From: JBBSUX01 sp038234045
GTDB lineage: Bacteria > Pseudomonadota > Gammaproteobacteria > Burkholderiales > Burkholderiaceae_C
Assembly: GCA_038234045.1 (NCBI GenBank)
Contig: JBBSUX010000053.1
Location: 1-15,427, forward strand
DNA: 15,427 nt
Direction: 5' to 3'
The translations under genes and the position numbers were made by a program. Positions 7,329 through 15,427 of this stretch are shown here, one piece after another (the first letter of the stretch is position 1; each line of letters begins with the position of its first letter). The notes under the pieces are model-generated. The model did not search any database and was not told the origin of the DNA. It saw nothing but the letters and a program-made list of their open reading frames with translations.

Positions 7329-8252
7329 ATGAACCTTCCTAGCTTTGTCAAACTTGTCGATGTCGGCCCCCGAGACGGCCTGCAGAATGAAAAGCAACCG
7401 GTCTCGGCCCAGGTCAAGATCGAACTGGTCCATCGCCTGCAAGCTGCCGGCGTCAAAGAGATCGAGGTGACCAGTTTTGTCAGCCCCAAGTGGGTTCCGC
7501 AGATGGCGGACAACGCCGACGTGATGGCCGTCAGTCAGAGCAAGGCAGGCGTGCGTTATTCGGTTCTCGTTCCCAACATGAAGGGCTTCGAAGCCGCCAT
7601 TGCCGCTCCGCGCGAACAGTGGCCTGACGAGATCGTCGTGTTCGGTGCCGCCACCGAAGCATTCAGCCAGAAGAACATCAACTGCTCGATCGACGAAAGC
7701 ATTGCGCGTTTTGCGCCAGTGGTGGCTGCCGCGCGCGGACATGGCATTTATGTGCGCGGAGCCATGTCGTGCACCGTGGGTTGCCCCTACGAGGGCGAGG
7801 TCGCGCCCGCAGCGGTGGGGCGTCTGGCGGGGTTGATGAAGGGTATCGGCGTGCAGCATCTTGGCGTGGCCGACACCATCGGTACGGGTACGCCTTTGAA
7901 GGTGCAGCGGGCGCTGGATGCCACGCTGCAACACTTCGCGATCGACGATATATCGGGTCACTATCACGATACTTATGGCCTGGCGCTCGCGAATACGCTG
8001 GCCGCGTTGCAGATGGGCGTGTGGCAGTTCGATGCATCCATCGCTGGTCTGGGTGGCTGCCCCTATGCCAAAGGCGCTACCGGTAATGTTGCAACGGAAG
8101 ACGTGGTGTACATGCTGCAGGAAATGGGAATCGAGTGCGGTCTAGACCTGGATGCGTTGATCGATACCGGTGTCTGGATCAGCAATGAGCTCGGCCGCAA
8201 GACGCAGTCTCGTGCGGCGGTTCCGTTACTCAACAAGCGCGTTCCTGCCTGA
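7329..8252 (+). CDS. mvaB: Hydroxymethylglutaryl-CoA lyase
   Basis: This 307-residue TIM-barrel lyase splits HMG-CoA into acetyl-CoA and acetoacetate, the last step of leucine degradation. Family marks: VDVGPRDGLQNE at the N-terminus (R15 and D16 for catalysis and metal), SFVSPKWVPQMAD, SCTVGCPYEG, metal-binding H211 and H213 in GHYHDTYG, and the HMG-CoA lyase signature AGLGGCPYAKGATGN with catalytic C244. Length and motif spacing agree with known bacterial and human enzymes. The ATG at 7329 is chosen because conserved sequence begins six residues later (VKLVDVGPRDG); the open frame continues upstream to 7116 without conserved content. It is separated from mccA and ghrA by the 519-bp gap and so may have its own promoter. 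It is the first gene of a short run with the DUF1289 and isomerase-like genes. Called liuE in leucine/isovalerate nomenclature. Confidence 0.97.
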   Translation: MNLPSFVKLVDVGPRDGLQNEKQPVSAQVKIELVHRLQAAGVKEIEVTSFVSPKWVPQMADNADVMAVSQSKAGVRYSVLVPNMKGFEAAIAAPREQWPDEIVVFGAATEAFSQKNINCSIDESIARFAPVVAAARGHGIYVRGAMSCTVGCPYEGEVAPAAVGRLAGLMKGIGVQHLGVADTIGTGTPLKVQRALDATLQHFAIDDISGHYHDTYGLALANTLAALQMGVWQFDASIAGLGGCPYAKGATGNVATEDVVYMLQEMGIECGLDLDALIDTGVWISNELGRKTQSRAAVPLLNKRVPA

Positions 8253-8281
8253 TCGGCCAGTCAAAACAAGGTGCGCCAAGC

Positions 8282-8527
8282 ATGAAGACGGTGGATGCTT
8301 CCCGGCTGCTTGCTCGAGCCGAAATGCTGCACGACGAAATTGCGGGGACGGGCGACATCCCGTCGCCCTGCGTGGGCGTGTGCCGGATGACGGCAGACCG
8401 CAGCCTGTGTGAAGGCTGCTTTCGCACGCTGGATGAGATCCGGAGCTGGTCGGGCAGCAATGCCTCCGGTCGCCGTGCCACCTGGGTGCGTGCCGTGCAG
8501 CGTGCGCGTGCTGCAGCTGCCGTCTGA
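8282..8527 (+). CDS. DUF1289 small cysteine-motif protein
   Basis: This 81-residue protein carries the DUF1289 pattern: SPCVGVCRM (C30, C34), then SLCEGCFRTLDEI (C43, C46). The CX3C...CX2C spacing suggests binding of zinc or an Fe-S cluster, but no function is established for the family to my knowledge. The family pattern usually continues as LDEI..W; here it reads LDEIRSWSG, followed by an arginine/alanine-rich tail. The start at 8282 follows AAGG (8268-8271), 29 bp after HMG-CoA lyase, and the isomerase-like gene follows about 80 bp later, so the three are likely cotranscribed. Confidence 0.85.
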   Translation: MKTVDASRLLARAEMLHDEIAGTGDIPSPCVGVCRMTADRSLCEGCFRTLDEIRSWSGSNASGRRATWVRAVQRARAAAAV

Positions 8528-8596
8528 TTCGATCGTCCACGGCATGGTATGAGGATGCTTTGGGCGCAGCGTCACGGTCGATTTCCCAACCCAATC

Positions 8597-8601
8597 AGGA
8601 G
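8597..8601 (+). promoter_or_regulatory. Ribosome binding site that sets a GTG start at 8608
   Basis: AGGAG lies six bases before GTG 8608. The alternative in-frame ATG at 8560 would add 16 unconserved residues that run through this site, so GTG 8608 is preferred. Confidence 0.65.
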
Positions 8602-8607
8602 TGTTGC

Positions 8608-9249
8608 GTGCAGCAGATCAGGTTCCATCTCGACTTCATTTCGCCCTATGCCTATCTGGCTTTCGAGCACATGCCCGAGGCGCTCGAAGGTGTCTCGCAT
8701 GGTGTGCGCTATCAGCCCGTGTTGCTGGGTGCGCTGCTGAAGCACTACGGACATAAGGGACCGCCGGCCATTCCGCCCAAGCGCTTGTGGACCTATCAGC
8801 ACGTGCAATGGCTCGGCCACGCGCATGGCGTGCAAATCCAGCTGCCGGACATGCATCCGTTTAACCCGTTGCCTTTGTTGCGGCTTGCGCTGGCATGTGC
8901 GGAGGACGATGGCTGCATCAACCGGCATGTAGCCGGCACCTTGCTGCGCCATGTCTGGAAAGACGGCGGAGATCCCAACGCAGCAGATCGTCTGAAGGTG
9001 CTGCAGGATGCGTTGACGCTGCGCCGCGATCCTGCTGGGCCTGAAGTGAAGGCGATGCTGCACGCCAACACTGATGCCGCCATCGCGCAAGGGGTTTTTG
9101 GCGTTCCGACATTCGGCGTGGAGGGTCGGCTGTTCTGGGGCTTCGACGCATTGCCGATGCTTCGGGCTTTTCTGGCAGGCGATGCGTGGTTCGAGGGCCC
9201 GGCAGAGTCTGCTGCCGAAGCATGTGCCAGCGTTCCGCTCCCGGGCTGA
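8608..9249 (+). CDS. 2-hydroxychromene-2-carboxylate isomerase-like protein (DsbA/GST-kappa fold)
   Basis: This 213-residue thioredoxin-fold protein belongs to the NahD/GST-kappa group. These enzymes use glutathione to isomerise 2-hydroxychromene-2-carboxylate in naphthalene breakdown, and relatives act on other substrates. Visible marks are the N-terminal DFISPYAYLA with S12 as the glutathione-activating serine, PDMHPFNPLPLLRLAL in the helical insert, and the C-terminal GVFGVPTFGVEGRLFWGFD containing the cis-proline loop. The GTG start at 8608 is chosen for AGGAG at 8597-8601. No aromatic-degradation genes are in the window, so the real substrate is unknown. The gene's place at the end of the HMG-CoA lyase group suggests a housekeeping or side-product role. 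Confidence is high for the family and low for the reaction. Confidence 0.85.
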   Translation: MQQIRFHLDFISPYAYLAFEHMPEALEGVSHGVRYQPVLLGALLKHYGHKGPPAIPPKRLWTYQHVQWLGHAHGVQIQLPDMHPFNPLPLLRLALACAEDDGCINRHVAGTLLRHVWKDGGDPNAADRLKVLQDALTLRRDPAGPEVKAMLHANTDAAIAQGVFGVPTFGVEGRLFWGFDALPMLRAFLAGDAWFEGPAESAAEACASVPLPG

Positions 9250-9363
9250 TGTGAAGAAAGCCCGCGGGGAATGCACCGCGGAATACCTCAGATCAATCGC
9301 GTAGCTTTTTGCAAAATGAAAGCGCTTGCGCGGGTTACTCCGTAGCTCGTCAGTGTCGAGTCA

Positions 9364-9392
9364 GTTTGGCGCAAGCTTCTGTTGGTTTGGCG
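9364..9392 (+). promoter_or_regulatory. Direct repeats GTTTGGCG upstream of the MHS transporter, possible operator
   Basis: GTTTGGCG occurs at 9364-9371 and again at 9385-9392, a 21-bp period or two helical turns, about 85-110 bp before the transporter start. The segment also has CAGTTT (9362-9367) opposed by AAACTG (9397-9402). This spacing would suit a regulator binding one face of the DNA, but the repeats are short and could be chance. No clear -35/-10 pair was found in 9250-9474. Confidence 0.25.
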
Positions 9393-9474
9393 TCAGAAAC
9401 TGGTCAGTGCGTTCACCAACAATGAAGGACGATCGCCGGTTCCGGCGGACGACCCATAAGAGGAGACGACGTAC

Positions 9475-11172
<1,698 letters not shown>

Positions 11173-11227
11173 AAGCGGCGGACTGGCTTGCAGATTCCCG
11201 TGAACGCGGGAGCTGTGGGCTGATTGA

Positions 11228-11266
11228 AAAAAGGGGGCTCATGCAGTGCGCATGAGCCCCCTTTTT
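11228..11266. terminator. Strong bidirectional Rho-independent terminator
   Basis: AAAAAGGGGGCTCATGC (11228-11244) pairs perfectly over 17 bases with 11250-11266, around a five-base loop (AGTGC). The plus strand ends in TTTTTATT and the minus strand in a T-run, so it can stop both the MHS transporter transcript and the convergent binding-protein transcript, whose stop codon is at 11296-11298. Confidence 0.95.
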
Positions 11267-11295
11267 ATTGGGAAACGACTGTCGAAAGCCGATCG

Positions 11296-12417
11296 TCAGC
11301 GACGAAATTTTCCGCCCGTGCCGATGATTGAAAGATCGGCGAAATCGAGACCCGTATGGTCTGTGGGAGAGTAATCCACCTGCAAGCCGCCGATGTCGTA
11401 GTGCAGGTTATCGAGCGCTGCCAGCAGCTTCTCACGGGTAGGGTTCGGGCCGGCCCGCCGCAACCCCTCCACCAGCACCTTTGCGCCGGCGAAACCTTCC
11501 AGCATCTGGGGGCTCAGTGCTTCACCGTTAGTGCTTTTGACCAGTTCCTTGGCCTCCTTTACCAGCAGGTAATTGATGCTGCGCTCGTATGGGAACACCT
11601 GGGAGACGATGACACCTGCACCTGCCGGGCCAAGGGATTCGATGAATCCGGTGGAGGCATTGTTGGACAAGGTCAGAATTTGCGCGTTGGAGCCCACCGC
11701 GCGTATTGCCTTGAGCGCATTCGCCACCACCACGCCACTACCGATCACCAGCACGGATTGGGCGTTGGCTTTCTGCACCGCGTCGGCAAGCGGCTTCAGG
11801 TCGGGCTTCATCCGGGGGAATTTGTCGAGCACCACCGGTGTCAGCTTCGCTGACTTCATGCCGCGCATGGCGCCAATCTCCGCATCTGCGCCGAACGTGT
11901 CATCGGTGCGCAGGATGGCGATGCGTGTGACGCCGATCGATGTCAGGTAGTCGATCGCTTTTTCGGCTTCGCGCTGGTAGGTCGCGCGGACATTGAAAAC
12001 CTGCGAGATGACCGGATCGTGCATCACCATAGCCCCGGTAGAGGGGGCAACCAACGGAACGTTGTACTTTTTGATGAGCGGCAACACTGCCTGTGTGTGC
12101 GGCGTACCACGCGTGAGGAACATCGCGATCACATGATCGTCTTCAATCAGCTTGCGGGCGTTCTCGGCTGCATTGGCGGGCAGGAACTTGTCATCCAGGG
12201 AGATCAGCTTGATCTGTTGGCCGTTGACGCCGCCCTTCTTGTTGACTGAATCGATGTACAGCAATGCGCCGTCCGTCGTCTCCTTCACACCGGCCGACAC
12301 AGGGCCGGTGAATCCTGCCGTCTGGCCAACGAGGATGTCGGCCGCAGCAGGCAAGCAGGCGGCAAGAGCGAGCCCCAACGCCAGGGCATGGCGGGCAAAA
12401 CGGAATTTGCGCGGCAT
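11296..12417 (-). CDS. Periplasmic amino-acid-type ABC transporter substrate-binding protein (Peripla_BP_6, LivK-like)
   Basis: This 373-residue secreted binding protein is of the branched-chain amino acid (LivK/LivJ) type, which normally delivers a ligand to an ABC importer. It has a clear signal peptide: basic MPRKFRFAR, hydrophobic ALALGLALAACLP, and probable cleavage after AAA (about residue 26). The mature part starts DILVGQTAGFTGPV, followed by family features GALLYIDSVNKKGGVNG, KLISLDDKFLPANAAENARKLI and a two-lobe fold ending in a DYSPTDHTGLDF segment. A cysteine lies in the signal sequence (AAC), but the following residues do not make a convincing lipobox. AGGAG sits five bases before the ATG (12427-12423 on the plus numbering). 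No permease or ATPase genes are next to it, so it is an orphan within the window. The ligand is unknown; amino acids, amides or aromatic acids are all possible for this family. Confidence 0.9.
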   Translation of the reverse strand: MPRKFRFARHALALGLALAACLPAAADILVGQTAGFTGPVSAGVKETTDGALLYIDSVNKKGGVNGQQIKLISLDDKFLPANAAENARKLIEDDHVIAMFLTRGTPHTQAVLPLIKKYNVPLVAPSTGAMVMHDPVISQVFNVRATYQREAEKAIDYLTSIGVTRIAILRTDDTFGADAEIGAMRGMKSAKLTPVVLDKFPRMKPDLKPLADAVQKANAQSVLVIGSGVVVANALKAIRAVGSNAQILTLSNNASTGFIESLGPAGAGVIVSQVFPYERSINYLLVKEAKELVKSTNGEALSPQMLEGFAGAKVLVEGLRRAGPNPTREKLLAALDNLHYDIGGLQVDYSPTDHTGLDFADLSIIGTGGKFRR

Positions 12418-12649
12418 GGGTTCTCCTTTTGTAAGTGAATGTCAAGGGCGCTATTGTCCGCTGTCGGCCGAAGCGCACAGACAAGGAAACCCTGAAATGC
12501 TGTGAAAGAGCGCGATACGAAGCGCTTTTTCGCTCTTATTGAATGTCGGCAGCCGGCGCGGGATCATCAATTTTTGTCAAGCCTGCGAAGCCGTCAGGGA
12601 CGGGCTCGCCTCCCTAGAATGATTCGCCCCTCGTCCCCACCTGCAGCCG
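12418..12649. other. Divergent intergenic region between the binding protein and uvrA
   Basis: This 232-bp region must hold promoters for both flanking genes. On the plus strand TAGAAT (12615-12620) is a plausible -10 box 29 bp before the uvrA ATG, with no good -35. For the minus-strand gene, GACAAT (12458-12453) is a weak -10 candidate. A stem AAGAGCG/CGCTCTT (12506-12512 with 12531-12537, 18-base loop) lies in the middle. No canonical LexA site (CTGT-N8-ACAG) was found. Confidence 0.4.
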
Positions 12650-15427
12650 ATGAACACACGACCAGAAGAGCAGCCCGCTGCAGAAACGAACGAAGAAAAC
12701 ACCAAGCTGCTCGACCAGGAAACGCGCAACGAAGGCACGATCCGCATCCGGGGTGCACGCCAGCACAACCTGAAGAACCTGGATCTCGACATACGAACCG
12801 GAGAGCTCACGGTTGTCACAGGCCCGAGCGGTTCCGGCAAATCAAGTCTGGTGTTCGATACGCTGTACGCGGAAGGGCAACGTCGCTATGTCGAGACGTT
12901 CTCGGCCTATGCCCGGCAGTTTCTCGACCGTATGGACAAGCCGGCGGTGGACAAGGTCGAAGGCGTGCCGCCTGCCATCGCCATCGATCAAACCAACCCG
13001 GTGCGCTCGTCGCGCTCGACCGTTGGCACCATGACAGAGCTGAACGATCACCTGAAGCTGCTGTTCGCACGGGCTGGCCAGTTGTTCGATCGGGATACCG
13101 CGCTGCCGGTGCGTCACGATTCCGCCGAATCCATTTTCGTGACGCTGCAGCAGCGTTCCGCAGAAGTCGCTGCGCGGACCGGTGCCGAGCCGCGCCTGGT
13201 GCTGACTTTTCCGGTCGAGTTACCCGCCAGCGCAACCGAGGACGAAGTGACGCAGTGGCTCTCTGCCAGCGGCTTTACCCGCGTGCATGCGGAACGCGAC
13301 GTGGCCACGCCCACCGGACCGCGGCGCGTGCTGGATGTCGTGGCCGATCGGTTTCGTATCGGCTCGGTGGAGCGGTCGCGCACGTTGGAGGCAATCGAAA
13401 CTGGCCTGAAGCGCGGGACGGGGCGACTTTCGGTGCATTCCATGCCCGAGGCCGCAGCCGACGAAACGCTGGCATCCCATGCCACAGCGCCTGAGCCGCA
13501 AACCTGGAAATTCTCGACCGGCCTGCATTGCCCCGAAAGCGACCAGCGCTACAGCGAACCGTTGCCGTCGATGTTCTCGTTCAATTCGCCCGCTGGTGCT
13601 TGCGAAACCTGCAAGGGATTCGGCCGCGTCATTGGCGTGGACTACGGGTTGGTCATTCCCGATGGCAAAAAAACCTTGCGTGCTGGCGCCATCAAACCGA
13701 TGCAGACGCCCGCCTGGAAAGAAGCCCAGGACGATCTGATGCGCCATGCCGAAGCCGCCGGCATTCCACGCGATACCGCATGGAACAAGCTCACGCCCGG
13801 TCAGCAAGCCTGGGTGATCGACGGCTCGCCGCAATGGAAGGGCAAGTGGAACGAGCAGTGGTTCGGCATCCGTCGCTTCTTTGAGTACCTGGAAAGCAAG
13901 GCCTACAAGATGCACATCCGCGTGCTCTTGTCCAAGTACCGCAGCTACACCACCTGCCACGTCTGCAACGGTGCGCGGCTGAAGCTGGAGAGCCTGCTTT
14001 GGCGCATAGGTAGCAAGGCCGATGCCGATGCCGTTTTGCCGCCTGAAAAGCGCTTCCTGCCGCATGGCACGAAATGGTCGCGCGCGCAGCTGGAGGAGCT
14101 GCCGGGCCTGTGCCTGCACGACCTGATGCTGCTGCCGATCGAGCGGCTGCGGCGCTTCTTCGACCGCATGACGAGTGCGCTCCCTTCGAAATTAAGTTTG
14201 ATAGCTGGTAGCCCAGGTGTAATAAGCGCTAGAGGCATTATTTATCATGAAATTTCGAATGCGCCAGCGGACGCACATGGCGCAAAAGAGGACCCGCCAA
14301 GCGAGCGGTCTCTTGTACCCGAGCCGATCCACACCGGCGACCTGAAAGCGCTGCGCCTGCTGTACGAAGAAATCACGACACGCCTGCGCTATCTGCACGA
14401 TGTCGGCATCGGCTACCTCACGCTCGATCGGCAGAGCCGCACGCTTTCCGGCGGCGAAGTGCAGCGCATCAACCTGACGACTGCGCTTGGCACATCGCTG
14501 GTCAACACCTTGTTCGTGCTGGACGAGCCGAGCATCGGCCTGCATCCGCGCGACATGGACCGCATCACGCAAGCCATGCTGCGGCTGCGCGATGCCGGCA
14601 ACACCTTGGTGGTGGTGGAACACGACCCGGCTGTGATGCTGGCGGCCGACCGGGTGATCGACATGGGGCCTGGGCCGGGCACTGCCGGCGGCGAAATCGT
14701 TTTTGACGGCAGCACCGATGCGCTACGCAACGCGCATACGTTGACTGGCGACTATCTTTCGGGGCGCCGCCAGATCGGCATGGGCCAACAACGGCCGGTG
14801 CTGGAGAGCACGCCGCGCTTGATTCTAGAAGGCGCCACCGAACACAATCTGCAGCGGGTGACGGTGGATATTCCGTTGCATCGCTTGGTCACCATCACCG
14901 GTGTCAGCGGTTCTGGCAAATCAACATTGGTGCAGGACGTGCTGGCGCCGGCATTGCTGCGCTATTTCGGTAAGGCGACGGAAACACCCGGCGCGCACGA
15001 GCGATTGCTGGGCGCCGATCATCTGGCTGAAGTCGTCTTCGTCGACCAGTCGCCTATCGGCAAGACAGCGCGGTCGAATCCGGCGAGTTATGTCGGCGCC
15101 TGGGACGCCGTGCGCGAGATCTTCGCTACCGCGCCGCTGTCGCGTCAGCGCAGCTATACCGCGTCGAAATTCAGCTTCAATTCCGGTGACGGTCGCTGCC
15201 CGACCTGTGGCGGATCGGGCTTCGAGCATGTGGAGATGCAGTTCCTGTCGGACGTGTACCTGCGCTGCCCCGATTGCGACGGCAAGCGCTACCGCCCTGA
15301 GATTCTGGAGGTGATGATCGAGCGACCTGCCGCGCAGCCTCGCGCTGGCAATTTGCCTGCTGCCTGGAACGTGGCCGACATCCTTGACCTGACCGTCGCC
15401 GAGGCAGCGGTGGTATTCGCTGCGGAC
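12650..15427 (+). CDS. uvrA: UvrA-family excinuclease ATPase, 3'-partial (large Burkholderiales type)
   Basis: This DNA-damage-recognition ATPase of nucleotide excision repair is open for 926 codons to the window edge. The ATG at 12650 precedes a charged 29-residue leader and then IRIRGARQHNLKNLDLDI. First ATPase: Walker A GPSGSGKSS (58-66), signature LSGGEVQRI (from 599), Walker B VLDEPSIGLHPRD (D625, E626). Second ATPase: Walker A GVSGSGKST (751-759); its signature and Walker B lie beyond the window. Zinc motifs: CETC (C318, C321) preceded by HCPES (H293, C294), where E. coli UvrA has CPIC; CHVC; and CPTC...CPDC (C850, C853, C873, C876). The wording matches the roughly 1900-residue UvrA homologues I recall from Burkholderiales, which have tandem UvrA-like halves, so this may not be the classical copy. 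An AT-rich repeat (14185-14259) adds part of a roughly 45-residue insert before the signature region. No strong ribosome binding site was seen. Confidence 0.93.
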   Translation, partial: MNTRPEEQPAAETNEENTKLLDQETRNEGTIRIRGARQHNLKNLDLDIRTGELTVVTGPSGSGKSSLVFDTLYAEGQRRYVETFSAYARQFLDRMDKPAVDKVEGVPPAIAIDQTNPVRSSRSTVGTMTELNDHLKLLFARAGQLFDRDTALPVRHDSAESIFVTLQQRSAEVAARTGAEPRLVLTFPVELPASATEDEVTQWLSASGFTRVHAERDVATPTGPRRVLDVVADRFRIGSVERSRTLEAIETGLKRGTGRLSVHSMPEAAADETLASHATAPEPQTWKFSTGLHCPESDQRYSEPLPSMFSFNSPAGACETCKGFGRVIGVDYGLVIPDGKKTLRAGAIKPMQTPAWKEAQDDLMRHAEAAGIPRDTAWNKLTPGQQAWVIDGSPQWKGKWNEQWFGIRRFFEYLESKAYKMHIRVLLSKYRSYTTCHVCNGARLKLESLLWRIGSKADADAVLPPEKRFLPHGTKWSRAQLEELPGLCLHDLMLLPIERLRRFFDRMTSALPSKLSLIAGSPGVISARGIIYHEISNAPADAHGAKEDPPSERSLVPEPIHTGDLKALRLLYEEITTRLRYLHDVGIGYLTLDRQSRTLSGGEVQRINLTTALGTSLVNTLFVLDEPSIGLHPRDMDRITQAMLRLRDAGNTLVVVEHDPAVMLAADRVIDMGPGPGTAGGEIVFDGSTDALRNAHTLTGDYLSGRRQIGMGQQRPVLESTPRLILEGATEHNLQRVTVDIPLHRLVTITGVSGSGKSTLVQDVLAPALLRYFGKATETPGAHERLLGADHLAEVVFVDQSPIGKTARSNPASYVGAWDAVREIFATAPLSRQRSYTASKFSFNSGDGRCPTCGGSGFEHVEMQFLSDVYLRCPDCDGKRYRPEILEVMIERPAAQPRAGNLPAAWNVADILDLTVAEAAVVFAAD
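14185..14259 (+). repeat. Palindromic repeat copy C, in frame inside uvrA
   Basis: The core reads TTTGATAGCTGGTAGC, then AAGCGCTAGAGGC and TTATTTATCATGAAA, matching the copies at 704-762 and 6853-6907. The ends are the inverted 9-mers TTCGAAATT (14185-14193) and AATTTCGAA (14251-14259). GC is about 35% (25 of 72 bases from 14189 by my count), the lowest in the gene, and the codons used (TTA, ATA, AGA, AGT) are rare elsewhere in it. Only the uvrA frame is open: the others meet TGA/TAG at 14199/14202 and TAG at 14209. It encodes KLSLIAGSPGVISARGIIY and adjoining residues. Confidence 0.75.

Noticed and set aside
6858..7967. Long antisense open frame across HMG-CoA lyase and the upstream gap
   Set aside because: It overlaps a certain gene in high-GC DNA, its translation shows no recognisable motif, and it lacks a ribosome binding site.
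9301..9350. AAAGCGCTTGCGC with nearby TAGCT, considered as a repeat copy
   Set aside because: Only the short palindrome AAGCGCTT is shared; the GAGGC and T-rich tail are missing.
12461..12480. CTGT...ACAG resembling a LexA (SOS) box upstream of uvrA
   Set aside because: The half-sites are 12 bases apart rather than the 8 of the canonical site, and it lies 170 bp from the uvrA start.
12502..13494. 330-codon plus-strand frame overlapping the uvrA start
   Set aside because: It reads uvrA in another frame; the translation is arginine-rich and unlike any protein, while the uvrA frame carries Walker A and the UvrA N-terminus.
14185..14259. Idea that uvrA is frameshifted or broken by the AT-rich segment
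   Set aside because: Reading codon by codon through the segment keeps one open frame from DLMLLPIERLRRFF to LDRQSRTLSGGE with no stop.

Overview
The window is a stretch of bacterial chromosome with roughly 60% GC and dense same-strand genes. Its protein sequences look like Burkholderiales, most likely Comamonadaceae (Rhodoferax/Polaromonas/Acidovorax-like). That assignment rests on the leucine-catabolism gene order, the UvrA subtype, and a palindromic repeat with the core AAGCGCTAGAGGC, which I recall from that family but could not check here.

Positions 1-6809 hold a same-strand run: mccB (5' end cut off by the window edge), a DinB-like protein, liuC (3-methylglutaconyl-CoA hydratase), a DUF4126 membrane protein, mccA (biotin-carrying alpha subunit) and a GhrA-like 2-hydroxyacid dehydrogenase. 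A 519-bp gap follows, holding a repeat copy and a long inverted repeat. Positions 7329-9249 carry HMG-CoA lyase, a DUF1289 protein and a 2-hydroxychromene-2-carboxylate isomerase-like protein. MccA/MccB, LiuC and HMG-CoA lyase are consecutive steps turning 3-methylcrotonyl-CoA into acetyl-CoA plus acetoacetate, so the lower leucine/isovalerate pathway is complete here. The preceding step (isovaleryl-CoA dehydrogenase) is not in the window and may lie upstream.

Positions 9475-11172 encode an MHS-type major facilitator symporter with a large extracytoplasmic loop. It ends at a strong bidirectional terminator (11228-11266) shared with a convergent periplasmic amino-acid-type binding protein (12417-11296, minus strand). 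A 232-bp divergent intergenic region leads to a uvrA-family gene that runs off the right edge after 926 codons.

The most interesting signal is a small AT-rich palindromic repeat present three times: once between genes (6853-6907) and twice inside reading frames, in mccB (704-762, reverse orientation) and in uvrA (14185-14259). Both genic copies keep the frame open, add peptide to a linker between conserved blocks, and use the only one of the three forward frames that has no stop. This resembles the logic of the Rickettsia palindromic elements that insert peptides into proteins. The rest of the window is ordinary catabolic, transport and repair content.
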